The notes: a model not told the origin generated them from the sequence alone. Counted from the first letter of the stretch, positions 18,153 through 27,705 are shown. The stretch is DNA of 64,000 nucleotides from Paeniglutamicibacter sulfureus (GCF_039535115.1 NZ_BAAAWO010000001.1:434001-498000); one strand, 5' to 3'. Translations and numbers: made by a program.

Positions 18153-19108
18153 TTGGCCTTCTCCGTGCGTAGTTTCGGATTCGTGAGGATTCCCACCAGA
18201 TCGGCCAGCAGGTTCACCACGATGTAGGCCGCGGCGATCAGGATGGACAGCGCCTGCACCACCTGCACGTCGCGGTTGGTCACCGCATCCACCAGCGCCT
18301 GGCCGATGCCGGGGTACCTAAAGAGGAATTCGATCACGACCACGCCGCCGGCCATCCAGGCCAGCTGGATTGCGATGACCTGGGCGACGGGGGCCAATGC
18401 GTGGGGCACCGCGTGCCGCAGCACCACCTGGCGCTCGGGCACGCCCTTGAGACGCGCCATTTCCACGAACCCGGAATCCAGCACCTCGAGCATCGTGGCG
18501 CGCATCATCCGGACAATGTACGGGGTCACCACCAGCGCGAGCGTTACCGTGGGCAGGACCAGTTGAACCGGGTGGTTCCACACCGCCTCGCCGGGAGGGG
18601 CCATGGTCACCGAGGGAAGGACCTTGAATACGGTGGTCGAGAACAACGCAACGAGCCCGATTCCAATCACGAATTCGGGGAGGGACGCCAACACCAGGGA
18701 AACACCGGTGCTGGCGTTGTCGAAGGCCCGTCCACGCTTCAGGGCGGAGAACGTGCCAACGACGATGCCGACCGGAATGGAAATCAGTGCGGCAAGGCCC
18801 ATGAGCACCAGCGAGGATTCGATGCGGTCGGACAGCAGGGCGGTGACGGGGCCGCCGGTGGCAGCCGAGTATCCGAGGTCGCCCGTGAGCAGGCCGCCGA
18901 GCCAGGTGAAGTAGCGCACCCACACCGGGTCGTTGAGGCTCATTTGCTCCCGCAGTGCGGCCAGCCGTTCGGGCGTGGCTTGCTGGCCCAGGATTGCCTG
19001 GGCGGGGTCGCCGGGCAGCAGCAGGGTGGCCACGAACACCAGCAAGGAGACGATGAAGAGGATGGCCAGGCTGACCAGCAGTCGTTTGGCGATCATGCGG
19101 GCGATCAT
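18149..19108 (-). CDS. Peptide-type ABC transporter permease (DppB-like)
   Basis: A 319-residue permease with the N-terminal AKRLLVSLAILFIVSLLVF helix, the GDLGYSA motif after the first periplasmic loop and the BPD domain with EMARLKGVPERQVVLRHAVPHAL. The ATG at 19108 overlaps the stop of the binding-protein gene (AAATGA); the in-frame ATG at 19126 is inside that gene and less likely. Confidence 0.92.
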   Translation of the reverse strand: MIARMIAKRLLVSLAILFIVSLLVFVATLLLPGDPAQAILGQQATPERLAALREQMSLNDPVWVRYFTWLGGLLTGDLGYSAATGGPVTALLSDRIESSLVLMGLAALISIPVGIVVGTFSALKRGRAFDNASTGVSLVLASLPEFVIGIGLVALFSTTVFKVLPSVTMAPPGEAVWNHPVQLVLPTVTLALVVTPYIVRMMRATMLEVLDSGFVEMARLKGVPERQVVLRHAVPHALAPVAQVIAIQLAWMAGGVVVIEFLFRYPGIGQALVDAVTNRDVQVVQALSILIAAAYIVVNLLADLVGILTNPKLRTEKAK

Positions 19109-20700
19109 TTGGTGACCCCGATCCACGCGCGGCGGAATTCGAAGCCCGACAAGGCCAGGCCGGTCTTGTTTGGAATCAGCCCCGCCACGTATTTCTGGTA
19201 GGCGTCCGCCTGGTTGGGATGGCCCCAGATGATGTATCCGCCGCGCTCGTACTCGATCTGCTGCGCCTTGGTGATCAGCGCGTTGCGCTTGGTTTCATCG
19301 ACCTCGGTGGTGGCGGACTCGATCAGCTCCAAGAACTCCGGGTCGTCCCAATGGGTTTCATTGAACGGGCTGGTCGGCAGTGAACTGTTGTTGACCTGGG
19401 GCAGGAAATTGCGCGTGTACCAGAAGTCCTGGGCGAACGTCCATGACAGGTAATCATCACCAAAGAACGTCGTGGTGTCCACGCGACGGATCTTGACCCG
19501 GATCCCCGCCGCTTGGGCCTGTTGGGCGAATACCTGGGCCGCTTCCACGGCGCCGGCCTGGATTGGTGCGGTGACCAATTCGATGTCCAGCCCGTTGGAG
19601 AAGCCGGCCTCGGCAAGCAGTGCCTTGGCCTTGCCAATGTCCTGGGTGCGTTGGGGGAGCTGCTTCGCGTAGCCCGGATCGAAAGGCGCGTAGAGGTCGT
19701 TGCCCAGAGAGCCGTTGCCGCTCAGGACCTGTTCGATCATCTGTTGCCGGTCCACCGCGAGGCGGAATGCCTGGCGGACCCGGACATCGTCGAACGGGGC
19801 CTTGTCGGTGCGCATCGTGAAGGGCAGCCAGGCGCCGGTTTCGGAGTTCAGGATACTGATGCGGGGATCTGCTGAGATGACTTCCAGCAGGGCCAGCGGG
19901 ATCTGGCCGATGGCATCGACCTGGGTGGACAGCAAGGCGTTGAGCATCGCGTCGTCGTCCGAGAAGTTCAGGATGGTCAGCTCATCCAGGTACGGTTCGT
20001 GCTCCCGCCAGTAGGCATCGTTGCGTACGAACACCGACCGGAGTCCGGGATCGAAGCTGGAGGCCTTGAATGGCCCGGTGCCAATCGGGTGCTGCACATC
20101 GAAGTCCTCCGGGACGATGCCCAGCGCATATTGCCCCAGTGAGTCGTCGAAGGTGGCGGTGGGCGTGTTGAGCCTGAATTCGACCGTCAGGTCGTCGATG
20201 ACCTTGACCTCGTCGAGGATTGTCAGGGCCGCGGCCCCGCTCTTGGGGTCATCGGGGTCGGTGACCCGGGCAAAGGTGGCGGCGACATCCTTGGCGGTGA
20301 CAGGGCGTCCATCGTGGAACTTCACCCCGGGCCGCAATGCGACGGTCCACACCAGGGCCGTGGCATCGGGGACGGCGCTGAGGGCCAGCAACGGCTTGAG
20401 CTCGAAGTTCTCGTCGCGGTAAAGCAGCGACTCGTACAGGTTTACCACGCGGGCGATATCCGTGGTGCTGACCGGGGAATGGGGGTCGAGGGTGTCTGCG
20501 GCCCCGCCGCCTGCCAGGCCCACCCGCAGAGAACCCCCGCGGACCGGGTCGCCGGTGGGCGCTTTTTGCAACGCGACGCCGGAGGAACCGCAGGCGGTGA
20601 GCAGCAATCCCAGCCCCAGGGCCATGCCGCTGCCCAGGACTGCGCGGCGGCTGGGAGTGGTGCCCGGCGTTCGTTTGGATGGTGATTCGTGGGAATTCAA
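19105..20700 (-). CDS. Peptide/nickel-type ABC substrate-binding lipoprotein
   Basis: A 531-residue family 5 extracellular binding protein. The N-terminus has a twin-arginine-like SRRAVLG, a hydrophobic stretch and the lipobox LTAC. The mature part has the family signature region (VALRPGVKFHDGRPVTAKDV) and ends WIGVTK. A TTG at 20700 is the best start; no ATG precedes the signal sequence in frame. It sits between the thioesterase and permease genes, so it probably delivers the substrate for the catabolic enzymes upstream. Carnitine or an acylcarnitine is inferred from context only; family 5 proteins usually bind peptides. Confidence 0.9.
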   Translation of the reverse strand: MNSHESPSKRTPGTTPSRRAVLGSGMALGLGLLLTACGSSGVALQKAPTGDPVRGGSLRVGLAGGGAADTLDPHSPVSTTDIARVVNLYESLLYRDENFELKPLLALSAVPDATALVWTVALRPGVKFHDGRPVTAKDVAATFARVTDPDDPKSGAAALTILDEVKVIDDLTVEFRLNTPTATFDDSLGQYALGIVPEDFDVQHPIGTGPFKASSFDPGLRSVFVRNDAYWREHEPYLDELTILNFSDDDAMLNALLSTQVDAIGQIPLALLEVISADPRISILNSETGAWLPFTMRTDKAPFDDVRVRQAFRLAVDRQQMIEQVLSGNGSLGNDLYAPFDPGYAKQLPQRTQDIGKAKALLAEAGFSNGLDIELVTAPIQAGAVEAAQVFAQQAQAAGIRVKIRRVDTTTFFGDDYLSWTFAQDFWYTRNFLPQVNNSSLPTSPFNETHWDDPEFLELIESATTEVDETKRNALITKAQQIEYERGGYIIWGHPNQADAYQKYVAGLIPNKTGLALSGFEFRRAWIGVTK

Positions 20701-20734
20701 GACGTACTCGATTCTCGTGAAGGGCGCGAAGGAT

Positions 20735-21175
20735 TCATGCAGTGATGGATCGGCCACTCCAATCGGGGGTCCTGTGCTCGTGGGCGGCGATGTGGGCCAG
20801 GACGTCGGCCGGGAAGGGCATCGTGGCGCCGGTGCCCTGGTCCACGTGGAGTCCCAGTATTTCCTCCGTGGCGATGAGCTCCGATCCTCGGCGCATCTCG
20901 TGGGCAAGGTGCAGCTTCTTGGGTCCGGCGGCGACAATGCAGGTGGTGATTTCCAGTTCCTCGGCGAGGGAAGCCTCCCGCAGGTAGCGCACATGCGCCT
21001 CAACCGTGTACAGGGAGCATGCGCTGGAGCGGCGGTAGCCCTCGTCCAGGCCCAAGGCGTTCATCACCGAGGTGGTCGCATCACCGAATCCCAGTACGTA
21101 GAAGGCCTCGGACATGTGGCCGTTGTAGTCGATCCACTCGGCCGGCACCGTGCAACGATACGGATCGAGACTCAC
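20735..21175 (-). CDS. Betainyl-CoA thioesterase (CdhC-like)
   Basis: A 146-residue hotdog-fold 4HBT thioesterase with the VPAEWIDYNGHMSEAFYVLGF catalytic Asp-Tyr-Asn-Gly-His block. In carnitine catabolism, dehydrocarnitine plus acetyl-CoA gives betainyl-CoA and acetoacetate, and a thioesterase then releases glycine betaine. The gene overlaps the carnitine dehydrogenase-like gene (ATGA), which is the basis for the specific call. Confidence 0.82.
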   Translation of the reverse strand: MSLDPYRCTVPAEWIDYNGHMSEAFYVLGFGDATTSVMNALGLDEGYRRSSACSLYTVEAHVRYLREASLAEELEITTCIVAAGPKKLHLAHEMRRGSELIATEEILGLHVDQGTGATMPFPADVLAHIAAHEHRTPDWSGRSITA

Positions 21176-22143
21176 TTCGCCTGCACCCCCTGCGGACTCC
21201 GGATGGTCTCCACCACCTGGCGAACGGCAATGATCGCCGCATCGCGCTGGGCTATCAGTTCGCCGAAGGAACGCCCCGCGGCCTCGTCGTCACACCCGTC
21301 AATGACATCCTGGCGCAACGTGGCGGTTAGTTCGGGCGCGTCCAGGCGTGTCCAAGGGGACTTGAGCGACGGGCCGAAATGGTCAAGCATGTGTGCCATG
21401 CCTCCCTCGCCTCCGGCCAGGTGGAAGGTGAGCATGGGTCCTTGCAGCGGCCACCGCAGTCCGGGGCCGTCGGTGATTGCCAGGTCGATCTGCTCGACGG
21501 TGGCCTCGCCGTTGTCGACCATGTGCAAAGCCTCGCGCCACAGGGCCTCCTGCAGCCGGTTGGCGATGAATCCGGGAACCTCCCGATCCATGGTGATCAC
21601 CGACTTCCCGATGAATTCATACCAGCCCGAGGCCCAGCTCGTGGCCTGTGGGTCCGTTTGCAGACCTCCCACAACCTCGACCAGGGGGATCAGGTAGGGG
21701 GGATTGAACGGGTGGCCAACGACAAGACGGGACGGGTCCTCCGCCTTCTGCGCCATCTCGGTCATCCCGTATCCGGACGTGGAGGAACCAATGACCACCT
21801 CGGGGGAGACGGCCTCGGCGATCCGTGCCAGCAGGTCCTGCTTCAGCTCCAGATTCTCCGGTGCACTCTCCTGGACGAACCCGACTCCGCGAACAGCCTC
21901 GTTCAAGTCGGCGTGGACGGTGAAGTTGTCCCTGGAAGCGTTCTCGGCAAGACCGAGCGCGGTCAACGCCGGCCAGGCCGCGTCGATGAGTCTGCGCAGC
22001 TTCGCTTCGGCATCAGGGGAGGGGTCCCACGCTCGGACGCTCAGGCCGCGGGACAGGAAGTAGGCGGCCCAGCCGCCGCCGATGGTGCCCACTCCAACGC
22101 AGGCAACACTCGAGATGTCTTCGAACTTGGGGTACGTGACCAT
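21172..22143 (-). CDS. L-carnitine 3-dehydrogenase
   Basis: A 323-residue member of the 3-hydroxyacyl-CoA dehydrogenase superfamily. The N-terminal Rossmann motif is CVGVGTIGGGWAAYF. The VGHPFNPPYLIPLVEVVGG and FIANRLQEALWREALHMV blocks are present. The late signature GPGLRWPLQGPMLTFHLAGG is, as I recall, typical of carnitine dehydrogenases rather than fatty acid enzymes. It oxidises L-carnitine to 3-dehydrocarnitine with NAD+. It lies two bases after the BKACE gene and overlaps the thioesterase gene. Confidence 0.87.
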   Translation of the reverse strand: MVTYPKFEDISSVACVGVGTIGGGWAAYFLSRGLSVRAWDPSPDAEAKLRRLIDAAWPALTALGLAENASRDNFTVHADLNEAVRGVGFVQESAPENLELKQDLLARIAEAVSPEVVIGSSTSGYGMTEMAQKAEDPSRLVVGHPFNPPYLIPLVEVVGGLQTDPQATSWASGWYEFIGKSVITMDREVPGFIANRLQEALWREALHMVDNGEATVEQIDLAITDGPGLRWPLQGPMLTFHLAGGEGGMAHMLDHFGPSLKSPWTRLDAPELTATLRQDVIDGCDDEAAGRSFGELIAQRDAAIIAVRQVVETIRSPQGVQAK

Positions 22144-22145
22144 GC

Positions 22146-23033
22146 TTAGGCCGCCTTATCGAGCTTGAGGATGTCACGGGCTTCGTCCGGGGTGGCCACC
22201 GAGTGGCCCATCGATTCAACGATCGTGATGGCGCGTTCGGTCAACTGAGCGTTGGTGGCCTTGACCCCTCTGGACAGGTACAGGTTGTCTTCCAGGCCCA
22301 CGCGCACGTGGCCGCCGAGCAGTACCGATTGCGCGACCCACGGCATTTGGTTGCGGCCAATGGCAAACGAGGTCCACTGGGCGCCATCGGGCAGCATGTT
22401 CACCATGGCCTGCAGCAGGCCGGGATCGGTCGGTGCCCCGTAAGGGATGCCCATGCAGATCTGGTAAAGCGGCGGGGGAGCGATGAGGCCCTCCTCGACC
22501 ATGACGTTGGCAAACCACAGGTTGCCGGTGTCAAAGATTTCCATCTCCGGCTTTACCCCGAGGTCCCGGATCCGTGCGGCGCCTTCGCGCAACATGTCGG
22601 GGGTGCTGACATAGAGCTGGGAGCCTTCGCCGAAGTTCAGCGAACCGCAGTCGATGGTGCAGATTTCGGGGCGCAGTTCCTCGACGTGGGCCAGGCGCTC
22701 CAGCCCGGAAACCAGGTCGGTGCCCGGCATGTGCACGGTGGGGTTGGCAGGATCGATGAAGAGGTCCCCGCCCATTCCTGCGGTGAGGTTGATTACCGGG
22801 TCCACGTCCGAGGCCTTCACCTGGCGCACGACCTCCCTGTACAGGGCCACGTCGCGGGAACCTTGGCCCGTTGCGATGTCCCGGACGTGGATGTGCACCA
22901 CTGAGGCCCCGGCCCGGGCGGCGGCGATGGCGTCGGCAGCGATCTGGTCCGGGGAAACCGGAACGTGCTCGCTCCGTGATGTCGTGTCTCCGGCCCCCGT
23001 GAGGGCGCAGGTGACGATGACTTTACGACTCAT
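22146..23033 (-). CDS. BKACE-family 3-dehydrocarnitine:acetyl-CoA cleavage enzyme
   Basis: A 295-residue DUF849/BKACE (beta-keto acid cleavage enzyme) TIM-barrel protein with the zinc-binding HIHVRD motif and the conserved INLTAG and [11 protein letters not shown] regions. Next to carnitine dehydrogenase and a betainyl-CoA thioesterase, it should split dehydrocarnitine with acetyl-CoA. The start at 23033 follows AAGGAG; its ATG overlaps the stop of the regulator gene (ATGA). Confidence 0.88.
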   Translation of the reverse strand: MSRKVIVTCALTGAGDTTSRSEHVPVSPDQIAADAIAAARAGASVVHIHVRDIATGQGSRDVALYREVVRQVKASDVDPVINLTAGMGGDLFIDPANPTVHMPGTDLVSGLERLAHVEELRPEICTIDCGSLNFGEGSQLYVSTPDMLREGAARIRDLGVKPEMEIFDTGNLWFANVMVEEGLIAPPPLYQICMGIPYGAPTDPGLLQAMVNMLPDGAQWTSFAIGRNQMPWVAQSVLLGGHVRVGLEDNLYLSRGVKATNAQLTERAITIVESMGHSVATPDEARDILKLDKAA

Positions 23034-23908
23034 GATGTCGCTCCTTGCTGTTGGATGATGGTGCGGTCGATAAAACCGCAAATATTTGCGAACATTTGAC
23101 TTGGAGTCAGGTTTCCTGTCAAGACCTGGATTCCCATTCCGTCGAACATGGCGGTCAGCTCGGCGGTTAGGGTGCCGGCATCGACGGTCACAAAGTGTCC
23201 TGTTTTTTGTCCGGCGGAGATGATGTCATGCACAGTCGAGGTCCAGCGCCGGTAGCCTGGGGAATGGGTGTCGAGCCCTCCCTCTCTAACGGCGAGCTTG
23301 GTCCAGGTCTGCAGCCAGATGGACCACTCGGCGCGCCCTTCGGCCCCGAGGGGAAGCTGGAGCTCGACAAGGCGCTTGAGCTGTGCCACCGGATCGGTGA
23401 TCGGCTGCAACCCGGCAACCTGTCGGTCGTAGGCGAGTTTTACCGAATAGTGCAGGGTTTCGGCAAACAGGGCCTGCTTTGATGGGAAATAATAATGCAC
23501 CGTTGGCGTGCTGACACCGACATCCTTGGCGATGTCTGCGATGCGCACCGCTGCATAGCCTTGTTCGGAAAACAGCCACCAGGCACGTTCAATGATGCTT
23601 CGACGGCGCTGGGCATGCTTTTCGTCTTCCCGGTGACGCTTCGGAAGGATGTCTGCCGGTGGTGCCGCGGAAGGTGTCTGCGCCGCATCCGAACCGGTGA
23701 TAAGCCAATTGGCCGTCACGCCGGTCACGGTTGCCAACAGGACGATTTCCTCGCTGGTGAATTTCCTGGTGCCGCTGAGCGACTTGGACAGCTTGGACTC
23801 TTCGAATCCCGTCCGGCGTGCGATCTTGCGCTGCGGCAGGCCGGTGTTGCGGATGGCCTCGCGGATGCGCTCGGCTATCCCCGAGGGGATGTTCTCTGGT
23901 TCGGGCAT
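23030..23908 (-). CDS. Dual-HTH regulator: XRE domain fused to TetR domain
   Basis: A 292-residue protein with two separate DNA-binding domains. Residues about 10-72 are a Cro/CI-type HTH ([21 protein letters not shown]). Residues about 101-146 are a TetR HTH ([20 protein letters not shown]), followed by an all-alpha TetR ligand domain. A Pro/Ala-rich linker (residues 75-90) joins them. Carrying both is unusual. It is the first gene of the carnitine operon and probably controls it; two short palindromes lie upstream (23930-23964). Confidence 0.88.
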   Translation of the reverse strand: MPEPENIPSGIAERIREAIRNTGLPQRKIARRTGFEESKLSKSLSGTRKFTSEEIVLLATVTGVTANWLITGSDAAQTPSAAPPADILPKRHREDEKHAQRRRSIIERAWWLFSEQGYAAVRIADIAKDVGVSTPTVHYYFPSKQALFAETLHYSVKLAYDRQVAGLQPITDPVAQLKRLVELQLPLGAEGRAEWSIWLQTWTKLAVREGGLDTHSPGYRRWTSTVHDIISAGQKTGHFVTVDAGTLTAELTAMFDGMGIQVLTGNLTPSQMFANICGFIDRTIIQQQGATS

Positions 23909-23929
23909 GGTGCAACCCTAGACTCATAT

Positions 23930-23964
23930 TTGCGATTAACGCAAGAGTTCTGACTCAAGGTCAG
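23930..23964. promoter_or_regulatory. Two adjacent palindromes upstream of the XRE-TetR operon
   Basis: TTGCG-ATTAA-CGCAA at 23930-23944 and CTGAC-TCAAG-GTCAG at 23950-23964 each have perfect 5-bp arms and 5-bp spacers, with starts 20 bp apart. Two different palindromes could match the two DNA-binding domains of the regulator. This is inference. Confidence 0.5.
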
Positions 23965-24258
23965 TAAATGTTGCGATGGGACCCCTTCGATGCCGGAGCG
24001 GGAACCTATCGCGGATCGGCCTGGATGACGGCTCTGGCCAGAGTGGGTTCGCAAATGGGGCACCAGCAACTCGGTAGCCATCGGCCAAATCCGGACGGCG
24101 CCAATCTGGACGGCAAAAAGACATGCCTGCCATGAAGCGCGAATTGTTCTGGCCGTACACCGCGGTGCGAAGACGGCCGGCTTCGAACCGACCCAGGGGA
24201 ATCGGCAAGCCTGCCCGGCCTTGGGGCTGCGCCGATGTTCCGGCCCCCATACATATTT
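23965..24258. other. Gene-free stretch between the carnitine operon and poxB
   Basis: About 290 bases. Only shadow-like open frames are present, with no ribosome binding site or recognised domain. It should include the 3' end of the poxB transcript, but no clear terminator hairpin is visible. Confidence 0.4.
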
Positions 24259-25983
24259 CTAGAAGAGCTGGCGCCAGTTGGTGGCGGCCAGATCCAGCAG
24301 CTCGTCGCCCTTTCCCGACATCACGGTGCGGACGGCGTAGAGCGCAAAGCCCTTTGCCTGCTCCGCGGTGACGGCCGGCGGCATCGAGAGTTCCTGCCGA
24401 TCGGTCACCACGTCGATGAGGGCGGGTCCGTCGTGCGCCAGGGCCTCGCGCAGGACATCCGGCAGGTCCTTGGATTTTTCCACCCGGAACCCGCGGATGC
24501 CCATGGCCGTGGCGACGTCGGCAAAGTTGGGGTTGGACAGGTCGGTGGCGAAGGTCACGAACCCGGCGGCCTTCATCTCGAGTTCCACGAAGTTCAGCGA
24601 CGAGTTGTTGAAGACCACGACCTTAACCGGCAGCTTCGACTGGACCAGCGTGAGCAAATCGCCCATGAGCATGGCCAGTCCGCCGTCGCCCGAGAGCGTC
24701 ACGACCTGGCGCTGCGGATGGGAGGCCTGGACTCCGATGGCCTGCGGGATTGAGTTGGCCATGGTGCCGTGGCTGAAGGATCCCAGCAGCCGGCGCCGTC
24801 CGTTCATGGTGAGGTAGCGGGCCGCCCAGACCACCGGGGACCCGACGTCCGCCAGAAAGACGGCGTCGTCGTCCGCCAGTTCGTCCAGGGTGCGGGCGAC
24901 ATACTGCGGATGGATCTTCGCGCCCCGGCGCGATGGGGTGGCCAGGTCGTCAAGCTTCTCGCGGGTCTTGCGGTAGTGTTTCTGCGCGTCCTGCAGGTGC
25001 GTGGTGTCGGCCTTGCGTTTCAACAGCGGTGCCAGCACCTCCAGGGTGTCGGCCACCGTGCCGACCAGCCCCGCGTCGATCGGGGTGCGCCGCCCCAGCT
25101 GTTCCCCGCGCACGTCGACCTGGATGATCTTCGCATCCTGCGGGTAGAACTGCTGGTAGGGGAAGTCGGTGCCCAGCAGCAGGATGGTGTCGGCGGCGTC
25201 CATGGCCCGGTACCCGGAGGCGAACCCGAGCAGGCCGGTCATCCCGACGTCGTAGGGATTGTCGTACTCGATGTGCTCCTTGCCGCGCAGCGCGTGCACC
25301 ACCGGGGCGCCCAGCAGACCTGCGATCTCCATGACCTGTGCGTGCGCGCCGGCCACCCCGGCGCCGGCCAGGATGGTAACCCGCTTGGCTGCGTTCAGCA
25401 GATCGGCCGCCCGGGCCAGGTCCTCGGCGTGGGGCAGGACGGCGGAGCGGCTGGCGTTGAGCACCGAGGCGCGCGTGCCCTTGGCCTCGGCCAGGGCGAC
25501 GTCCCCGGGGATGACCAGCACCGCGACCCCGCGCCGTTCGATCGCGGTGCGCATGGCGATTTCCAGCAGCCGCGGCATCTGCTCCGGGGCCGAGACCGTC
25601 TCGCAGAACACGCTGGCCTCACGGAAGAGCTCTGCCGGGTGGGTCTCCTGGAAGTAGTTGCTGCCGATCTCGCCGGTGGGGATGTGCGCCGCGATGGCCA
25701 GCACCGGGACGCGGTTGCGGTTGGCGTCGTAGAGCCCGTTGATCAAATGCAGGTTTCCCGGGCCACAGCTTCCGGCGCACACCGTGAGGTTGCCGGTCAT
25801 CTCCGCCTCGGCACCGGCGGCGAATGCGGCGGTCTCCTCGTGCCGCACCGGGAGCCAGGCGATGGACCCGTCCTTGCGCATGGCATCGGTGAGCCCATTG
25901 AGCGAGTCTCCCGCCACCCCGTAGATCCTTTTGACTCCGTTGGCCTTGAGGGTTGCGATCATGGTTTCGGCGACAGTGGGCAT
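24259..25983 (-). CDS. poxB: Pyruvate dehydrogenase/oxidase (PoxB-type, ThDP-dependent)
   Basis: A 574-residue thiamine diphosphate enzyme. The N-terminal Pyr domain has the catalytic Glu in HEETAAFAAGAEAEMTG, the middle domain binds FAD, and the C-terminal PP domain has GDGG-N25-NN (SGDGGLAMLMG to VFNNSSLNFVELEM). PoxB converts pyruvate to acetate and CO2, passing electrons to menaquinone; it is peripheral on the membrane. Length matches E. coli PoxB (572). A 19-bp tandem duplication just upstream doubles its ribosome-binding region. Confidence 0.94.
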   Translation of the reverse strand: MPTVAETMIATLKANGVKRIYGVAGDSLNGLTDAMRKDGSIAWLPVRHEETAAFAAGAEAEMTGNLTVCAGSCGPGNLHLINGLYDANRNRVPVLAIAAHIPTGEIGSNYFQETHPAELFREASVFCETVSAPEQMPRLLEIAMRTAIERRGVAVLVIPGDVALAEAKGTRASVLNASRSAVLPHAEDLARAADLLNAAKRVTILAGAGVAGAHAQVMEIAGLLGAPVVHALRGKEHIEYDNPYDVGMTGLLGFASGYRAMDAADTILLLGTDFPYQQFYPQDAKIIQVDVRGEQLGRRTPIDAGLVGTVADTLEVLAPLLKRKADTTHLQDAQKHYRKTREKLDDLATPSRRGAKIHPQYVARTLDELADDDAVFLADVGSPVVWAARYLTMNGRRRLLGSFSHGTMANSIPQAIGVQASHPQRQVVTLSGDGGLAMLMGDLLTLVQSKLPVKVVVFNNSSLNFVELEMKAAGFVTFATDLSNPNFADVATAMGIRGFRVEKSKDLPDVLREALAHDGPALIDVVTDRQELSMPPAVTAEQAKGFALYAVRTVMSGKGDELLDLAATNWRQLF

Positions 25984-25992
25984 CGGTATCTC

Positions 25993-26030
25993 TTCCTGGC
26001 GGGTCGGGACGTTCCTGGCGGGTCGGGACG
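25993..26030. repeat. 19-bp tandem duplication at the poxB ribosome-binding region
   Basis: TTCCTGGCGGGTCGGGACG is repeated twice in direct contact. Read on the minus strand, each unit ends in AGGAA, part of the poxB ribosome binding site, so the event duplicated that site. Confidence 0.85.
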
Positions 26031-26191
26031 ATTGTTCCCCACCCTACGCCGGGGTCTCGCGGCCCGCCAAGGGTCTTTACTGGTCACCGGACGGTTCCGC
26101 GGCCGAATTGTGGCCCGGGTCGCATTGCTCGCTAAGCTGGGTCCCGGATACACGGTGGCAGGGTTGCCACGGGAACAAGGGACGAGAGACC

Positions 26192-27022
26192 ATGACGCAA
26201 ACGGCGGCCGAACAGAATCTTCCGGAACTCGCGGTGGGGGATTTCTACTACCTCCCCACCGGCGTGGGCACCTACCGTTCCACGGTGCATGCCCAGGGGG
26301 CCTGGAACCCGCACGAGCAACACATGGCCCCGGCCACCGGGGTGCTGGTGCACGCCCTGGAGCTTTTCGCCCCACGGCCAGACATGCGCATGGCCCGGGT
26401 GAGCCTGGACATCCACGGGATCATCCACGGCGGGGAATTCGAAATCACCACGAGGATGATCCGCCCGGGCCGCACCATCGAACTCATCGAGGCGGAAATG
26501 GTTTCGCAGGGGCGCACCTGCATCGTCGCCCGCGGCTGGCGCCTGAGGACCCTTGACAGCTCCGCGGTGGCGGCCAGCGAGGACGCCGGCGTCATCCACC
26601 CCGAGGAATTGGTGACCTTTGACGGCATGTCGCCATGGCCCGGCGGGTACATCCGCGGACTGGAATTCCGTGGTGCCGACGGCCATCGCCCGGGCAAAGG
26701 GATCGTGTGGATGCGCAACAACTTCGAAATGGTGGCCGGTACGCACACCTCGGACCTGGTCCGGTTGCTGGGCATGGTCGACACCGCCAACGGCGTGGCG
26801 CCGCGCGTGGAGCCGGGGCCCGAGTCCTGGATGTTCCCGAACGTGGACCTGCAGATCCACATGCACCGCAAGCCCGCGGGGCAGTGGCTGGGGATCCAGG
26901 CGCAGCAGACCTACGGAACCGACGGCATCGGGCTGACCAGCGCGGTGCTGCACGACGTGCACGGACCGTTCGGGCGCAGCGAGCAGATACTCACGGTGCG
27001 TCCGGCCCCGGCGGGATCCTAG
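26192..27022 (+). CDS. Thioesterase/acyl-CoA hydrolase-like double-hotdog protein
   Basis: A 276-residue protein. The N-terminal half resembles acyl-CoA thioesterase (TesB-like) hotdog domains (PATGVLVHALE, RMARVSLDIHGIIHGGEFEI). The C-terminal half has a second hotdog (DLQIHMHRKPAGQWLGIQAQQTYG, GIGLTSAVLHDVHGPFGRSEQ). The substrate is unknown. The start ATG follows GACGAGAG; the frame further upstream has no site. It is divergent from poxB and overlaps the convergent membrane-protein gene by 32 bases at its 3' end. Confidence 0.82.
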   Translation: MTQTAAEQNLPELAVGDFYYLPTGVGTYRSTVHAQGAWNPHEQHMAPATGVLVHALELFAPRPDMRMARVSLDIHGIIHGGEFEITTRMIRPGRTIELIEAEMVSQGRTCIVARGWRLRTLDSSAVAASEDAGVIHPEELVTFDGMSPWPGGYIRGLEFRGADGHRPGKGIVWMRNNFEMVAGTHTSDLVRLLGMVDTANGVAPRVEPGPESWMFPNVDLQIHMHRKPAGQWLGIQAQQTYGTDGIGLTSAVLHDVHGPFGRSEQILTVRPAPAGS

Positions 27023-27602
27023 CCCCCGGAACCACTCGGCTGGAGGAACCCGCGAGGGACTGCTCGGCCCTGGTGAATGCCGATTCGAGTTCGATCACTG
27101 CCCGCCGGTAGTCAACCCCAACTCCAACGGCCGCGCCGTTGGGTTGGCGGCCGCGCAGGCGTTCGGCCTGCGCCAGGGCCTTGGCCAATGCCGCAGTCTC
27201 CGGGACGTCGACATCGTTCATCCCCGGGCTTGCAATGGCCGCGGCCGGGTCCAGTTCGTAGCGGCTCCACTGCCTGAGAACCTGGTCATGCCGCGATTCG
27301 AAAGCCGAGTGCTCGGCAAGCAGCCGGAAACCGGTCTGCACGGCCGTCCGCTGCACGACTTCGTGCACCAGGAAGCGGTGGGTGGCAAGGCAGGCGCCGC
27401 AGGCAGCAACCAACACCGCCACACCGGCCAAGGGGTTCACCAGCGCGGCACCCAGTGCCAACGGTGCCAGCACGCAGAAACCGCAGAAGCCGTACCAAAA
27501 CCGGGCGTCGGGATCCTGTTCCAGTGATGGGCCGGAAACCATGAGCCAAGCTGTGGCCATGCCCAAGAGCATGGCCAGCAAGCCAAGTATCGGGGACAAC
27601 AC
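26991..27602 (-). CDS. Small membrane protein of unknown function
   Basis: A 203-residue protein with two hydrophobic hairpins at the N-terminus (ILGLLAMLLGMATAWLMV, FCVLAPLALGAALVNPLAGVAVLVAACG). An alpha-helical, probably cytoplasmic C-terminal domain of about 110 residues is rich in Ala, Glu and Arg. The GTG start has a strong GGAGGTG site. The last 32 bases overlap the convergent thioesterase gene. No family is recognised. Confidence 0.7.
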   Translation of the reverse strand: MLSPILGLLAMLLGMATAWLMVSGPSLEQDPDARFWYGFCGFCVLAPLALGAALVNPLAGVAVLVAACGACLATHRFLVHEVVQRTAVQTGFRLLAEHSAFESRHDQVLRQWSRYELDPAAAIASPGMNDVDVPETAALAKALAQAERLRGRQPNGAAVGVGVDYRRAVIELESAFTRAEQSLAGSSSRVVPGARIPPGPDAP

Positions 27603-27705
27603 GCTCCACCTCCGGATCCGGGGCCCGATGCCGCAAAAATCCGGACCTCATGCTCCATTCCAACCCGTTCCGAAACGGAGGTCAAGGGGTGGTCGAAGAA
27701 CCTGC

